64,000 nt of DNA from an uncultured beta proteobacterium (lineage in GTDB: Bacteria > Pseudomonadota > Gammaproteobacteria > Burkholderiales > Burkholderiaceae_A): NCBI GenBank assembly GCA_902625535.1, contig CACOBT010000003.1:62001-126000 (forward strand). The letters are read 5' to 3'. The translations under genes and the position numbers were made by a program. Shown piece by piece: positions 31,364-41,054 of the stretch (position 1 is the first letter of the stretch; each line of letters starts with the position of its first letter). The notes under the pieces were generated by a model that was given only the letters and a program-made list of their open reading frames with translations, was not told where the DNA came from and made no database searches.

Positions 31364-32269
31364 ATGATCGCAAAGCAGAGGGTATTTGAAATTTTAGATG
31401 GCTCATCGAAAGATTCTGCTAGCCGGATTTGTGAGCTTGTCATTATCTCGATAGTAGTGTTGAACGTTTTTGCCGTTCTTCTTGATTCCGTTCCGGAAAT
31501 TCATCAAAAATACAAAAATTATTTCGCATCATTTGAACTTCTTAGTGTAATTTTTTTCACATTCGAGTACTTTTTAAGAGTTTGGTCATACGGGGCTAAA
31601 TATGACTCTGATAAGGGAGGTTCCTGGAAGGGGCGTAAAGAATATATATTCTCTTTCTATGGCCTTATCGATTTCGTGGCCACAATGCCATACTACTTGC
31701 AATTCATTTTTCCCGGTATGGATCTGAGGGTCCTAAGAGTATTGCGTATGTTAAGAATTCTTAAGTTAACGCACTACAACTCAGCCCTTCAAGACTTGTT
31801 TATGGCTATAATTGCTGAGAAACGAGCATTCGGTTCCGCAGTTTTCTTAGTAACAATTGCAACCATAGTTTCTGCTTCGTTGATGTATTTTGCAGAGGGA
31901 TCGCTTCAACCTGAACATTTTTCTTCTATCCCTAAGAGTATATATTGGGCAGTCATAACCATTAGCACTGGTTATGGTAACGTTGAACCAATTACTAATA
32001 TTGGTTGGATAATTGCGGCATTAACTGGATTTACCGGTGTTTGCATGGCTGCGATTTTAACGGGTATCGTAGCATCATCGTTTTCAAATCAATCAGCCCG
32101 TAAGCGTGCGGCGTTTGAGGGACAACTTAAACTTGTTCTAGTAGATGAAGTGGTTGATGAATCAGAGAAAAGACTTCTAAGGATGCTTCAGACGAAATAC
32201 AGAATTAGTGATGAAGAGGTTGAAGAAATGTTGAGTAATCTTACAAATGGAGAGATTACAAAGCTATGA
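31364..32269 (+). CDS. Voltage-gated-type potassium channel, copy 1
   Basis: A 301-residue six-helix channel subunit. S4 is DLRVLRVLRMLRILKL, with arginines at regular three-residue steps. The pore has TISTGYGNVEP (Thr199-Asn206), a K+-type GYG filter. The cytoplasmic C-terminus (~255-300) carries a TerB-like helical motif (VVDESEKRLL...YRISDEEVEEML). ATG 31364 was chosen because TAGGAAG lies directly upstream. It overlaps the next gene by four bases. It probably carries K+ across the inner membrane. Confidence 0.85.
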   Translation: MIAKQRVFEILDGSSKDSASRICELVIISIVVLNVFAVLLDSVPEIHQKYKNYFASFELLSVIFFTFEYFLRVWSYGAKYDSDKGGSWKGRKEYIFSFYGLIDFVATMPYYLQFIFPGMDLRVLRVLRMLRILKLTHYNSALQDLFMAIIAEKRAFGSAVFLVTIATIVSASLMYFAEGSLQPEHFSSIPKSIYWAVITISTGYGNVEPITNIGWIIAALTGFTGVCMAAILTGIVASSFSNQSARKRAAFEGQLKLVLVDEVVDESEKRLLRMLQTKYRISDEEVEEMLSNLTNGEITKL

Positions 32270-33237
32270 ATTCGATTAGTAAAATACAAGCTAAAACTTA
32301 CGCGTTATTGGACGGTTCTGAATATTCGGCAGCTAGTCGTTTTATCGAATTTTTTATTGTTTCAATTGTTGTTCTCAATGTGCTGGTAATTATTTTAGAG
32401 TCAGTACAAACTGTCAACCAAAATTTTGGCCATGCCTTTTACTATTTTGAAGTTTTTAGTGTGATAATTTTTACGGTTGAGTACATATTGCGAGTTTGGT
32501 CATATGGACTAAGGTATAAAAAAAATGGGGAGGGAACATGGAAAGGTAGAAAAGAATATATTTTTAGCTTCTATGGGTTAATCGATTTTTTTGCTACTGC
32601 TCCATTTTATCTTCAGTTATTGTTTCCTGGATCAGATCTTCGATTTTTGCGCGTCTTTAGGTTACTACGAATTTTTAAATTATCAAGATACAATAGCGCA
32701 CTCCAGGACCTTGGAGAGGCTGTGGTTGCTGAAAGAGAATCATTTTACTCTGCTTTCTTTCTCCTATTAATCGCTTGTCTTCTTTTTTCTTCACTCCTGT
32801 ATATTGTAGAGGGACTAGCGCAGCCTGATGTCTTAGGTTCCATTCCGTTAGCCATGAAATGGTTCATAATGACAATAGTTGGAGGATGGGGAAACGTTGA
32901 CCCTACTACAGCGTTAGGGTCTGTATTAATTATTGTTACGCAGCTGATAGCAATTATGTTAGCTGCTATTCTCACTGGTGTTGTAGCGACTGCTTATAAT
33001 GCACAAGTAACTAGACGTGAGGCTAAGTATGAAGCTCTCGTAAGGGAAGTTCTAGCCGACGGAGTAGTTGACGAGGACGAACAGAAAGAGCTTGATATAC
33101 TAAAGCAAAAATTTGGAATGAGTGATGAGCAAGTCGAAATGATAGCTGAGCAGGTGAGGGTGGAAAACCAGGAAATAGAAGAAAAAGCTCAGCTAGAAAA
33201 ACTTAAAAAACAAAAACCGACTAATCCAGATGGCTGA
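32266..33237 (+). CDS. Voltage-gated-type channel, copy 2, with altered selectivity filter
   Basis: A 323-residue paralogue of the preceding channel, closely alike from S1 to S6 (both share KGRKEYIFSFYGLIDF). S4 is DLRFLRVFRLLRIFKL. The filter reads TIVGGWGNVDP (Thr203-Asn210): Tyr is replaced by Trp and the Thr before GYG by Gly. Loss of Tyr need not stop conduction but is unlike standard K+ channels. The C-terminal tail has the TerB-like pattern ADGVVDEDEQKEL...GMSDEQVEMI plus a charged extension. The start overlaps the preceding stop, so the two may be made together as a heteromer (inference). Confidence 0.82.
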   Translation: MNSISKIQAKTYALLDGSEYSAASRFIEFFIVSIVVLNVLVIILESVQTVNQNFGHAFYYFEVFSVIIFTVEYILRVWSYGLRYKKNGEGTWKGRKEYIFSFYGLIDFFATAPFYLQLLFPGSDLRFLRVFRLLRIFKLSRYNSALQDLGEAVVAERESFYSAFFLLLIACLLFSSLLYIVEGLAQPDVLGSIPLAMKWFIMTIVGGWGNVDPTTALGSVLIIVTQLIAIMLAAILTGVVATAYNAQVTRREAKYEALVREVLADGVVDEDEQKELDILKQKFGMSDEQVEMIAEQVRVENQEIEEKAQLEKLKKQKPTNPDG

Positions 33238-33245
33238 CAATATAA

Positions 33246-34631
33246 ATGAAAGAAAAACAACAAGATACTGAAAATCTGGCTGATGCTTTCAAGCGAGGCG
33301 TGGATTATTCAAAAAGGTTCAGAGCATTTAAAGAAGAAGTGCGGGAAGAGAAAAACTGGGGTTTACGCGTTAGGGTTACTGCAATTTTCTTAACATTAGT
33401 AGTCGGTGCGATAGTTGGCCTCGTTGCTTTATCCCTTTTGTCGGTTGTGGAGTTTTTTAATAGTTTTTGGAAACCGAAAATCATTACAGATTTTGCCCAG
33501 ATAGAGTTTTCCTGGAACATAACGCTCGGAATCAGTTTGTTTATTTCGGCATTAGTTGCCGGACAGCTTTTAAAACTTATTTCTGGTGGTCGTCCTAGGG
33601 GACCAGCTGATTTGATCTTAAGTGCCCAACGAAATGAACCACCCGAAATAAAAAATGGTTTTTTGTCGGCAACTGTAGCCATGATTTCCTTATCAGGGGG
33701 AAGTTCTGTTGGAATGTTTGGGCCGTTGATGCACTTTGGCGGATGCTTTAGTTATTTTGTTAAAAAAAACATAAAGCTAGTTACCAAATTACCTCTCGAG
33801 GTGATACTAGGGAGCGGCGCTGCTGCTGCCATCGCAGCGGTTTTTTCAGCACCCATTGGTGCAGCGATTTTCGCGCATGAAGCTATTATTCGCAGATTTG
33901 GTTCATTTGGTGCAGGACCAGTGATAGCAGCTGCATTTAGCGCGCATTGGGTTGCGTTAATATTAGTTGGCGAAGCTACTTTATTTAATATTTCTACCTC
34001 GCCCGAAATAAATATACGTACTTTATTCATCGCGATGGGAGTTGGTTTTTTGTCTGCGATAATATCAATAATTTACATTAATTCAGTTACTTATATGCCA
34101 AACTTGGCAAAGAAGGTTAATGTACCCCTGCCGGTCAAGCCTTTAATCCCAGCGGCATTTCTCTTTTTAATTTCCCCAATATTTCCTGCTTTATTAGGGC
34201 ATGGATTGTGGACTGTTGACTTAGCGTTAGCAGGTCAATTTAGCCTTGCTTTCCTTATACTGCTCATTCTACTAAAAATATTTGCTACCTCTTTTTGTAT
34301 AGGTTTTGGTTTTTTTGGTGGTGTTTTTGCACCGGCCCTCTTTTTAGGCGTACTTGTTGGAGGAGTTGTAGATTTAACGCTAATAAGTTTCGGATACGGG
34401 ACGTCCAATTTTGGAATTTTAGGTGCAGCAAGCTGTATCGGGGCGGTCATAGGGGCCCCACTTGCAGCAGTTGTGATTGTTTTTGAACTTACCGGTAGTT
34501 ATGAATGGTCGGTGCTTGCAATGGTTAGTGTAGTCACATCACAACAATTCACACGGGCATATGCTGGACGATCACTATTTGATAGACAACTATCACTTAG
34601 GGGTATAAAGTTGTCGGACGATCATAAGTAA
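33246..34631 (+). CDS. ClC-family chloride channel/transporter with Phe at the gating-glutamate position
   Basis: A 461-residue membrane protein with the ClC layout. LSGGSSVGMFGPLMHFGG stands where GxxxGREGPxxxxG normally lies, so the gating glutamate is Phe158. FGFFGGVFAPALFLG matches the GxFxP anion motif and GAPLAAVVIVFELTG the late helix. The N-terminal ~50 residues are charged and cytoplasmic. No CBS domains are seen. Loss of the gating glutamate usually removes proton coupling, suggesting passive anion flow. It starts 8 bp after the second channel and converges on glnD. Confidence 0.85.
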   Translation: MKEKQQDTENLADAFKRGVDYSKRFRAFKEEVREEKNWGLRVRVTAIFLTLVVGAIVGLVALSLLSVVEFFNSFWKPKIITDFAQIEFSWNITLGISLFISALVAGQLLKLISGGRPRGPADLILSAQRNEPPEIKNGFLSATVAMISLSGGSSVGMFGPLMHFGGCFSYFVKKNIKLVTKLPLEVILGSGAAAAIAAVFSAPIGAAIFAHEAIIRRFGSFGAGPVIAAAFSAHWVALILVGEATLFNISTSPEINIRTLFIAMGVGFLSAIISIIYINSVTYMPNLAKKVNVPLPVKPLIPAAFLFLISPIFPALLGHGLWTVDLALAGQFSLAFLILLILLKIFATSFCIGFGFFGGVFAPALFLGVLVGGVVDLTLISFGYGTSNFGILGAASCIGAVIGAPLAAVVIVFELTGSYEWSVLAMVSVVTSQQFTRAYAGRSLFDRQLSLRGIKLSDDHK

Positions 34632-34633
34632 TT

Positions 34634-37207
34634 TCATGCAGTTAAACTCCTCATCAGTTCGGTCTCTATATCGATCGTCTCTGTTTCAGTAAGAGAATAC
34701 TCTCGTTTCACCAAAAAAACGTCTTCGACTTTCTCTCCGAGCGTAGAAATTTTTGCAGAGTGTATTGAAAAGTTGTGAGAAGCTAAAATATTAGCTACGG
34801 TGTATAGTAGACCGGGGTTATCTATGGACGTAATTGAAAGTATGTAAAACTCTGCTTTCTCATCGGGCGTTAACTCGATTCGTGGAGTAAGGGGAAAGTT
34901 TCTTTGCCTGCTTGATAATTTTGGTGTGGGTTCCGGAACAGAAACTTTCTTTGTATCGTTTAGAATTTCGACGAGTTCTAATTCACACGCTTCTTGCACT
35001 CTACGGATATCATCTTTCAACATGATTGTTTGATCAATCAAAAAGCTGTCAAGAACGTATCCATGATTAGTGGTGTTTAATCTGGCATCCAAAACCCCAA
35101 GGCCCCTGAGATGGAAGTATCCTAAAATATCGGCAAATAAATCTTTCCTGTCTTTCCCGTAAACAACAACTTTCAATCCAATATTGTCGTTAGTTACTTT
35201 GAAAAACACAACATACTTGTCCGTAAGATATTTGTTATGTAGTAATTCAGAGTGCCATAAAATTTCACTTGTTTCGTGCCGTAAAAAATATGAAACATTC
35301 ATATACTTTTTAATTTCCTCTCCTGCAAGTTCATATACACTGGTGAGTTTTTTGTTTTCTTCCGCTTCAGTATGTGCTGCAAATGCGTCTTTGCCCTCCT
35401 CTTTTTTGAGTAAATAATTGTTGGTTTTATAAAAAAGGGTTACAAGCAATTTCGCTTTCCAATTATTCCAGACTTTTGGGGATGTTCCTCTAATATCCGC
35501 TACTGTCAACAGGTAGAGACAAATAAGATTCTCGCGATTAGAAACTTTCTTCGCAAACCGCATAATAGTTTTAGGGTCATCTATATCTTCTTTTTGGGCA
35601 ACGGAGGACATGGATAGATGCTCTCTTACAAGAAAGCTAATCACTTCCGTTTCTTTTTCCTTTAATCCGTATCCACTGGAGAATTTTCTTACCTCTATTT
35701 CTCCGAGCCTTGAGTGATCCCCTCCTCTACCTTTTGCGATATCGTGAAATAATGCTGCTAAATAGAGTTGATAAGGCTGAACAAAGGTTATTAATTCGCT
35801 ACACAAAGGAAATTCGTGTGCATGTTCTACCTTCGTAAAACGTTCAAGATTCGCAATAACCTGAAGCGTATGTTGATCCACTGTGTAAACATGGAAGAGA
35901 TCGTGCTGCATTTGTCCGACAATCTTTCTGAAAACTGGTAACATCCTTCCCAAAATTCCAAGTCTATGCATTGAGTTTAGAGTCTGAACGAGCTTTTTCT
36001 CTCTTTTGAAAATATTTAAAAACTCTCGCTTTGTTTCTTTTCTTCTGACAAAGCAATCTGAGATTAAACTACGGTTATTCCATATAATTCTGGTCGTTTC
36101 GGGGCTGAATCCAGAGACTCCTGGAGTCTCCTGTAGAATTTTAAAACACTCAATTATCAGCATCGGGTCCTTTTGGAGGTCTTCCTTTTTTTCGAAATCA
36201 AGCAAACCTCGAAATTCTAAAAAATTCGTATTCACTCTGTTTATCCATAGCTTCTTTTTAAATCGCGCAAAATTTGCATCATTATTTTTGGCTAGTAGCT
36301 TAAGTTCTATACTTGCTAAAAACATCTCAAGTATTTGATAAATTACTTTTGCCGAATTAAAAAAGCTCTGCATTAAGCGTTCGCTAGCTCTTCTATTAGT
36401 TTCGTCTAAAAATCCGTAAGTTGTTGCTACCTTAGTTTGTAAATCAAAAATTAACTTGTCTTCGCATCTTCCCGCTACAATGTGGAGGTGTCCTCGAAGA
36501 GTTTTTAATTTTGCTTCATGTCTTTTCAGTTGGCTTGCTTCTTCTTCCGTGAGAAGCTCACTGGCTAGAGTTTTTTGCCAATTCTCGTTAGTGTAAAATT
36601 GTGTACAGATCCATTTAATGGTTTGTATGTCCCTCAAACCACCTGGCGACTCTTTAATGTTCGGTTCAAGGTTGTACGGTGTATTTTGATATCTAGCGTG
36701 TCGTTTTTGTAGCTCCAATAACTTTGCTCTAACGAAAGACGATGAATCAATTCTCTCTTTTCTTTGTTTTTTTATTTCATTAAATAGATTCTTTTCCCCG
36801 CGTAAATATCTAATTTCTAACAAATTAGTTGATACAGTTGAGTCTTTTTTTGCTAGTGCGATTGACTCTTCAACAGTTCTGACACTTTGTCCCGCTTCTA
36901 GTCCAATGTCCCAAAGATTGGATACAAATGTGCCTATCGCTTCAGTTTCCTTAGCATGGGTTTGCCTTCGAATTAATATCAACAAATCTATATCAGAGTA
37001 GGGCGCCAATTCGCCTCTGCCATATCCGCCCACCGCGAGCAAGCATGCGTCATCAATGTTAAACTCCGCCCAAATATTTTTTATAATTTCGTCAACTTTC
37101 TTTGTGTATCGAGTCATATTAGACAAAGCACGGGTCTCCTTGGCCCACGAGCTACAGAATTGACGCCTCGCATTGACTAGTTCGTCTTTGTAACTGTCTA
37201 ATTTCAT
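34634..37207 (-). CDS. glnD: GlnD, P-II uridylyltransferase/uridylyl-removing enzyme
   Basis: An 857-residue sensor of glutamine status. The N-terminal nucleotidyltransferase motif is GGYGRGELAPYSDIDLLI. A central HD domain has HDIAKGRGGDHS. Two C-terminal ACT domains follow, the last including SIDNPGLLYTVANILASH. It modifies GlnB/GlnK, which are not in this window. The glnD-map pair divergent from rpsB is a conserved order, so its nearness to the P-II/channel operon is probably chance. Confidence 0.96.
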   Translation of the reverse strand: MKLDSYKDELVNARRQFCSSWAKETRALSNMTRYTKKVDEIIKNIWAEFNIDDACLLAVGGYGRGELAPYSDIDLLILIRRQTHAKETEAIGTFVSNLWDIGLEAGQSVRTVEESIALAKKDSTVSTNLLEIRYLRGEKNLFNEIKKQRKERIDSSSFVRAKLLELQKRHARYQNTPYNLEPNIKESPGGLRDIQTIKWICTQFYTNENWQKTLASELLTEEEASQLKRHEAKLKTLRGHLHIVAGRCEDKLIFDLQTKVATTYGFLDETNRRASERLMQSFFNSAKVIYQILEMFLASIELKLLAKNNDANFARFKKKLWINRVNTNFLEFRGLLDFEKKEDLQKDPMLIIECFKILQETPGVSGFSPETTRIIWNNRSLISDCFVRRKETKREFLNIFKREKKLVQTLNSMHRLGILGRMLPVFRKIVGQMQHDLFHVYTVDQHTLQVIANLERFTKVEHAHEFPLCSELITFVQPYQLYLAALFHDIAKGRGGDHSRLGEIEVRKFSSGYGLKEKETEVISFLVREHLSMSSVAQKEDIDDPKTIMRFAKKVSNRENLICLYLLTVADIRGTSPKVWNNWKAKLLVTLFYKTNNYLLKKEEGKDAFAAHTEAEENKKLTSVYELAGEEIKKYMNVSYFLRHETSEILWHSELLHNKYLTDKYVVFFKVTNDNIGLKVVVYGKDRKDLFADILGYFHLRGLGVLDARLNTTNHGYVLDSFLIDQTIMLKDDIRRVQEACELELVEILNDTKKVSVPEPTPKLSSRQRNFPLTPRIELTPDEKAEFYILSITSIDNPGLLYTVANILASHNFSIHSAKISTLGEKVEDVFLVKREYSLTETETIDIETELMRSLTA

Positions 37208-37215
37208 ACTGTTTT

Positions 37216-38013
37216 TTACTGTTGTAAATATTTATCAGGATTATTCTCAGATACTGTCATGACTTCATAGCCGTCCTCAGTAACTAATATCGTGTGTTCC
37301 CATTGCGCAGAAAGACTGCGATCTCTAGTTACGATAGTCCAACCATCTGGCATTTCTTTAACATCCCGTTTGCCAAGATTAATCATAGGTTCTATGGTAA
37401 AAGTCATACCTTTTTCTAGAACTGCGCCAGTTCCATTAGTACCGTAGTGTAAAACTTGTGGCGGTTCGTGAAATTTTTTCCCGATACCATGGCCACAGAA
37501 TTCTCTCACAACTGAGTAATTATGATTTTCTGCAAAACGTTGTATTACATGCCCTACGTCTCCCAAAAATGCTCCCGGTTTTACGGCCCTTATACCTTCC
37601 CACATCGCCTCATATGCGACATTTACAAGTCTTTTAGCTGCAATTGAGGGTTTGCCAACTAAAAACATACGACTAGTATCTCCGTGATATCCATTTTTGA
37701 TAATAGTGACGTCAATATTCAGAATATCCCCATTTTTTAGCTTTTTTGGTCCTGGGATTCCATGACAAATCTGATGGTTAACGGAAGTACAAATAGATTT
37801 TGGAAAGGGTTTGTAGCCAGGTGGCGCATAGTTTAATGGCGCAGGAATCACTTTTTGAACATCAACCATAAAATCGTGGCACAGTGCATCAAGTTCACCT
37901 GTAGTAGCTCCCGGTTTTACGAACGGGGTTATGTAGTCAAGCACTTCCGATGCAAGCCGTCCCGATAGTCGCATTAATTCTATTTCTTCTTCAGATTTGA
38001 TTGAAATGGCCAT
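37216..38013 (-). CDS. map: Methionine aminopeptidase, type I
   Basis: A 265-residue metalloprotease that removes initiator methionine. Metal ligands lie in ILNIDVTIIKNGYHGDTSRMF, CGHGIGKKFHEPP, FTIEP and the late AQWEHTILV. It lies 8 bp before glnD and 48 bp from the divergent rpsB. Confidence 0.97.
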   Translation of the reverse strand: MAISIKSEEEIELMRLSGRLASEVLDYITPFVKPGATTGELDALCHDFMVDVQKVIPAPLNYAPPGYKPFPKSICTSVNHQICHGIPGPKKLKNGDILNIDVTIIKNGYHGDTSRMFLVGKPSIAAKRLVNVAYEAMWEGIRAVKPGAFLGDVGHVIQRFAENHNYSVVREFCGHGIGKKFHEPPQVLHYGTNGTGAVLEKGMTFTIEPMINLGKRDVKEMPDGWTIVTRDRSLSAQWEHTILVTEDGYEVMTVSENNPDKYLQQ

Positions 38014-38061
38014 AACTAGTAGAATAATATGTTTTTCAATTCTTTTAAACTGGAGTATTAA

Positions 38062-38823
38062 ATGACGGTATCAATGAGAGAGATGCTTGAGGCGGGAGTT
38101 CATTTTGGTCACCAGACTAGGTTCTGGAATCCAGGCATGGCTCCCCATATTTTTGGTCATCGGAACAAAATTCACATAATCAACCTTGAATCTACCGTAA
38201 AAAAACTTGCTGAAGCAGTTAAATTTGTGAGAACACTTGCGGCAAACAAAGGTGTTATTATGTTCGTTAGCACGAAGAGAGCATCTCGCGAAATTATCGC
38301 CCAGGAGGCTTTGAGATGTAAAATGCCGTATGTAGATCAGCGATGGCTTGGGGGCATGATGACAAATTTTAAAACGGTAAAAGCTTCAATAAGTCGGCTG
38401 AAGGAGATGGAAGCAATTTCGTCAGAGGGAGGGCTTGAAAGCCTTTCAAAAAAAGACGCCCTGAATTTCAACAGAAATTTGGAGAAATTAAATAAAGGTC
38501 TGGGAGGCATTAAGGATTTATCTACATTACCTGACGCCATTTTTATAATCGACGTCGGCTATCATAAGATTGCGGTCCAGGAAGCTAATGCGCTAAATAT
38601 CCCCGTCGTGGGGGTCGTAGACACGAATAATTCGCCGGCGGGCGTTGACTATGTCATACCTGGTAATGATGACTCAAGCAGAGCTGTAAAACTGTATGCA
38701 AGGGAAATGGCTGATGCCATCATTACAGGGCAGAGGAAAGCGGTGGAGGAAATCGTCAATGATGAGAAATCAGACAACAATGATGAAGAATTTGTAGAGG
38801 TAGAGTCCGATGAGTCAAATTAA
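38062..38823 (+). CDS. rpsB: Ribosomal protein uS2
   Basis: A 253-residue uS2 with [36 protein letters not shown] and an acidic C-terminal tail. It heads the long translation and envelope gene run. Its end overlaps the tsf start by 14 bases. Confidence 0.97.
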   Translation: MTVSMREMLEAGVHFGHQTRFWNPGMAPHIFGHRNKIHIINLESTVKKLAEAVKFVRTLAANKGVIMFVSTKRASREIIAQEALRCKMPYVDQRWLGGMMTNFKTVKASISRLKEMEAISSEGGLESLSKKDALNFNRNLEKLNKGLGGIKDLSTLPDAIFIIDVGYHKIAVQEANALNIPVVGVVDTNNSPAGVDYVIPGNDDSSRAVKLYAREMADAIITGQRKAVEEIVNDEKSDNNDEEFVEVESDESN

Positions 38824-39703
38824 AGCTTCTGAAGTAAAAGCATTAAGGGAGAAAACGGACGCCCCAATGATGGAGTGCAAAAAGGCTCTTGCGGAGGCTC
38901 AGGGAAATTTTGAAAAGGCTGAGGAAATTCTTCGGGTAAAGTTGGGCTCAAAAGCTAGTAAGACAGCATCTCGAATAACCGCGGAAGGTGCAATAGCGAT
39001 TAATGTGACAGACTCAGTTGGTTGCATCATAGAGGTTAACTGCGAAACTGACTTTGTGGCAAAAAACGATGATTTCCTCAATTTTGTCAGAGATTTATCA
39101 AAATTAATCTCCCAAATTAAGGAAGCAAATTTGAACATTCAAAGCCTAAAAGGGGTTAAGTTTGAAAATGACAAATCTGTTGAAGATGTAAGATCACATC
39201 TTATCGGGAAGATAGGTGAAAATATTTCTATCCGGAGATTCAACGTTATGAAGGCTTCAGGCACTTTTCACGTTTATCTTCATGGAACAAAGATTGGTGT
39301 TTTACTGGATCTAGTTGGTGGTTCAGGTGAGGTTGGTAAGGATGTCGCTATGCATATTGCTGCGATGAAACCAAAAGCGTTGGATGTTGCAGATATAGAT
39401 AAAAATTTGATAGAGAAAGAGCAGAGAGTTGCGAGAGAAAAAGCTGTCAAAACAGGAAAACCGCCGGAAATCATTGAAAAAATGGTTGCGGGAGCGGTTA
39501 ATAAGTACGTAAAAGAGGTATCCCTGTTGGGTCAAGTGTTTGTAAAAGCTGATGATGGAAAACAAACAGTTGCTGAATATCTCAAAAGTGCAGGAGCAAC
39601 TGTTAAAGCATTTCGGTTATTTGTTGTAGGTGAGGGATTAGAGAAAAAATCCGAAAATTTTGCGGACGAGGTTGCTGCGACCCAGGCTGCCTCAAGGGCT
39701 TAA
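38810..39703 (+). CDS. tsf: Elongation factor Ts
   Basis: A 297-residue nucleotide-exchange factor for EF-Tu. The N-terminal UBA-like domain ([19 protein letters not shown]) and the core motif [11 protein letters not shown] are intact. It overlaps rpsB by 14 bp, so translation is coupled. Confidence 0.97.
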   Translation: MSQIKASEVKALREKTDAPMMECKKALAEAQGNFEKAEEILRVKLGSKASKTASRITAEGAIAINVTDSVGCIIEVNCETDFVAKNDDFLNFVRDLSKLISQIKEANLNIQSLKGVKFENDKSVEDVRSHLIGKIGENISIRRFNVMKASGTFHVYLHGTKIGVLLDLVGGSGEVGKDVAMHIAAMKPKALDVADIDKNLIEKEQRVAREKAVKTGKPPEIIEKMVAGAVNKYVKEVSLLGQVFVKADDGKQTVAEYLKSAGATVKAFRLFVVGEGLEKKSENFADEVAATQAASRA

Positions 39704-39737
39704 CGTTCATAAGTGTAACGATATTGGATAAGACGAG

Positions 39738-40463
39738 TTGGACTCATACAAAAAACCTTATAAAAGAGTACTGTTAAAACTCTCTGGCGAAGCGTTAATG
39801 GGTACAAGTCAGTTTGGTATCAATAAAAAGACTATAGATTCCATCGTGGAGGAGATAAAACAAGTTTACGATTTAGGCGTCGGATTAGCGATAGTCATTG
39901 GCGGAGGTAACATTTTTCGTGGAGTAGCATTGGGTGCTACCGGATTAGAGCGGGCCACAGCGGACTACATGGGTATGATAGCAACCATTATGAATGCTAT
40001 CGCACTACAGGATGCTATGCGACAAGCGAAAGTTGAGGCTAAAGTGCAGTCTGCTATACGTATCGATCAGATTGTTGAGCCGTATATGCGTCAAAAAGCT
40101 ATGAAATATCTGAACGAAAAAAAAGTTGTAATCTTTGCTGCTGGTACGGGAAATCCTTTTTTTACCACTGACACAGCCGCGGCCCTCAGAGGGGCAGAAA
40201 TAGGTGCAGAACTTCTCATAAAAGCCACTAGAGTTGATGGTATTTACGAATCGGATCCAGAGCAAAATCCAAGCGCTAAGATGTACGAATCAATTTCTTT
40301 TGATGAGGTTATCAACAAAAAGCTTCGTATTATGGACGCTACCGCGTTTGCGCTGTGCAGAGATCAAAAGTTACCTGTGCAAGTAATAAAAATCACAAAA
40401 CACGGTGCTCTTAAAGAGGCGGTAATGGGCAGGAATGAAGGAACGTTTGTTTATAGTGACTAG
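39738..40463 (+). CDS. pyrH: UMP kinase
   Basis: A 241-residue amino-acid-kinase-fold enzyme that phosphorylates UMP. Motifs include [19 protein letters not shown] and [19 protein letters not shown] 39738 is the likely start; no better codon lies nearby. Confidence 0.96.
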   Translation: MDSYKKPYKRVLLKLSGEALMGTSQFGINKKTIDSIVEEIKQVYDLGVGLAIVIGGGNIFRGVALGATGLERATADYMGMIATIMNAIALQDAMRQAKVEAKVQSAIRIDQIVEPYMRQKAMKYLNEKKVVIFAAGTGNPFFTTDTAAALRGAEIGAELLIKATRVDGIYESDPEQNPSAKMYESISFDEVINKKLRIMDATAFALCRDQKLPVQVIKITKHGALKEAVMGRNEGTFVYSD

Positions 40464-40472
40464 GTAGATATT

Positions 40473-41030
40473 ATGGAACAAAATATTAAGCAGACAGCTG
40501 AACGCAAAATGGGCAAAGCTATTGACGTAATGAAAAGTGATTTCGACAAAATTAGAACTGGAAGAGCGCATCCCAGTATTTTGGACCAGATTAGTGTTGA
40601 TTACTATGGTACGATGACTCCAATCAATCAGGTAGCCTCAATTACGCTTCTAGACAGTCAGACATTAAGTGTGGTTCCATGGGAAAAAAATTTGATAGGA
40701 TCAATCGAAAAAGCCATCCTGGAATCTAATATCGGCCTTAATCCTTCTTCAGTCGGAGATTTAATTAGGATCCCTATGCCTCCTTTGTCACAGGAGAGAA
40801 GGAGGGAACTAATTAAAATCGTTAAGGGGTTTGCTGAGGATAGTAAAGTTTCGATTAGGAATGTGAGAAGGGAAGCAAATGATGCATCTAAAAAGAAATT
40901 GAAAGTAAAAGAAATTTCTTCCGATGACGACAAAAGATTTCAAGACGAAATTCAGAAAATAACTGATGCTAATATTAAGACTATAGAAGATTTATTGGCC
41001 GTCAAAGAAAAAGAAATTATGACTATATAA
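40473..41030 (+). CDS. frr: Ribosome recycling factor
   Basis: A 185-residue helical protein with RTGRAHPSILD near residue 30 and IPMPPLSQERRREL mid-protein. It splits post-termination ribosomes with EF-G. It starts 9 bp after pyrH. Confidence 0.97.
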   Translation: MEQNIKQTAERKMGKAIDVMKSDFDKIRTGRAHPSILDQISVDYYGTMTPINQVASITLLDSQTLSVVPWEKNLIGSIEKAILESNIGLNPSSVGDLIRIPMPPLSQERRRELIKIVKGFAEDSKVSIRNVRREANDASKKKLKVKEISSDDDKRFQDEIQKITDANIKTIEDLLAVKEKEIMTI

Positions 41031-41054
41031 ACCGGATAAATAGATTCCTTGAAC

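Noticed and set aside
34634..37207. glnD as part of the adjacent P-II/channel operon
   Set aside because: It is on the opposite strand, and glnD-map beside rpsB is a conserved order; the P-II-like proteins also lack the target tyrosine.
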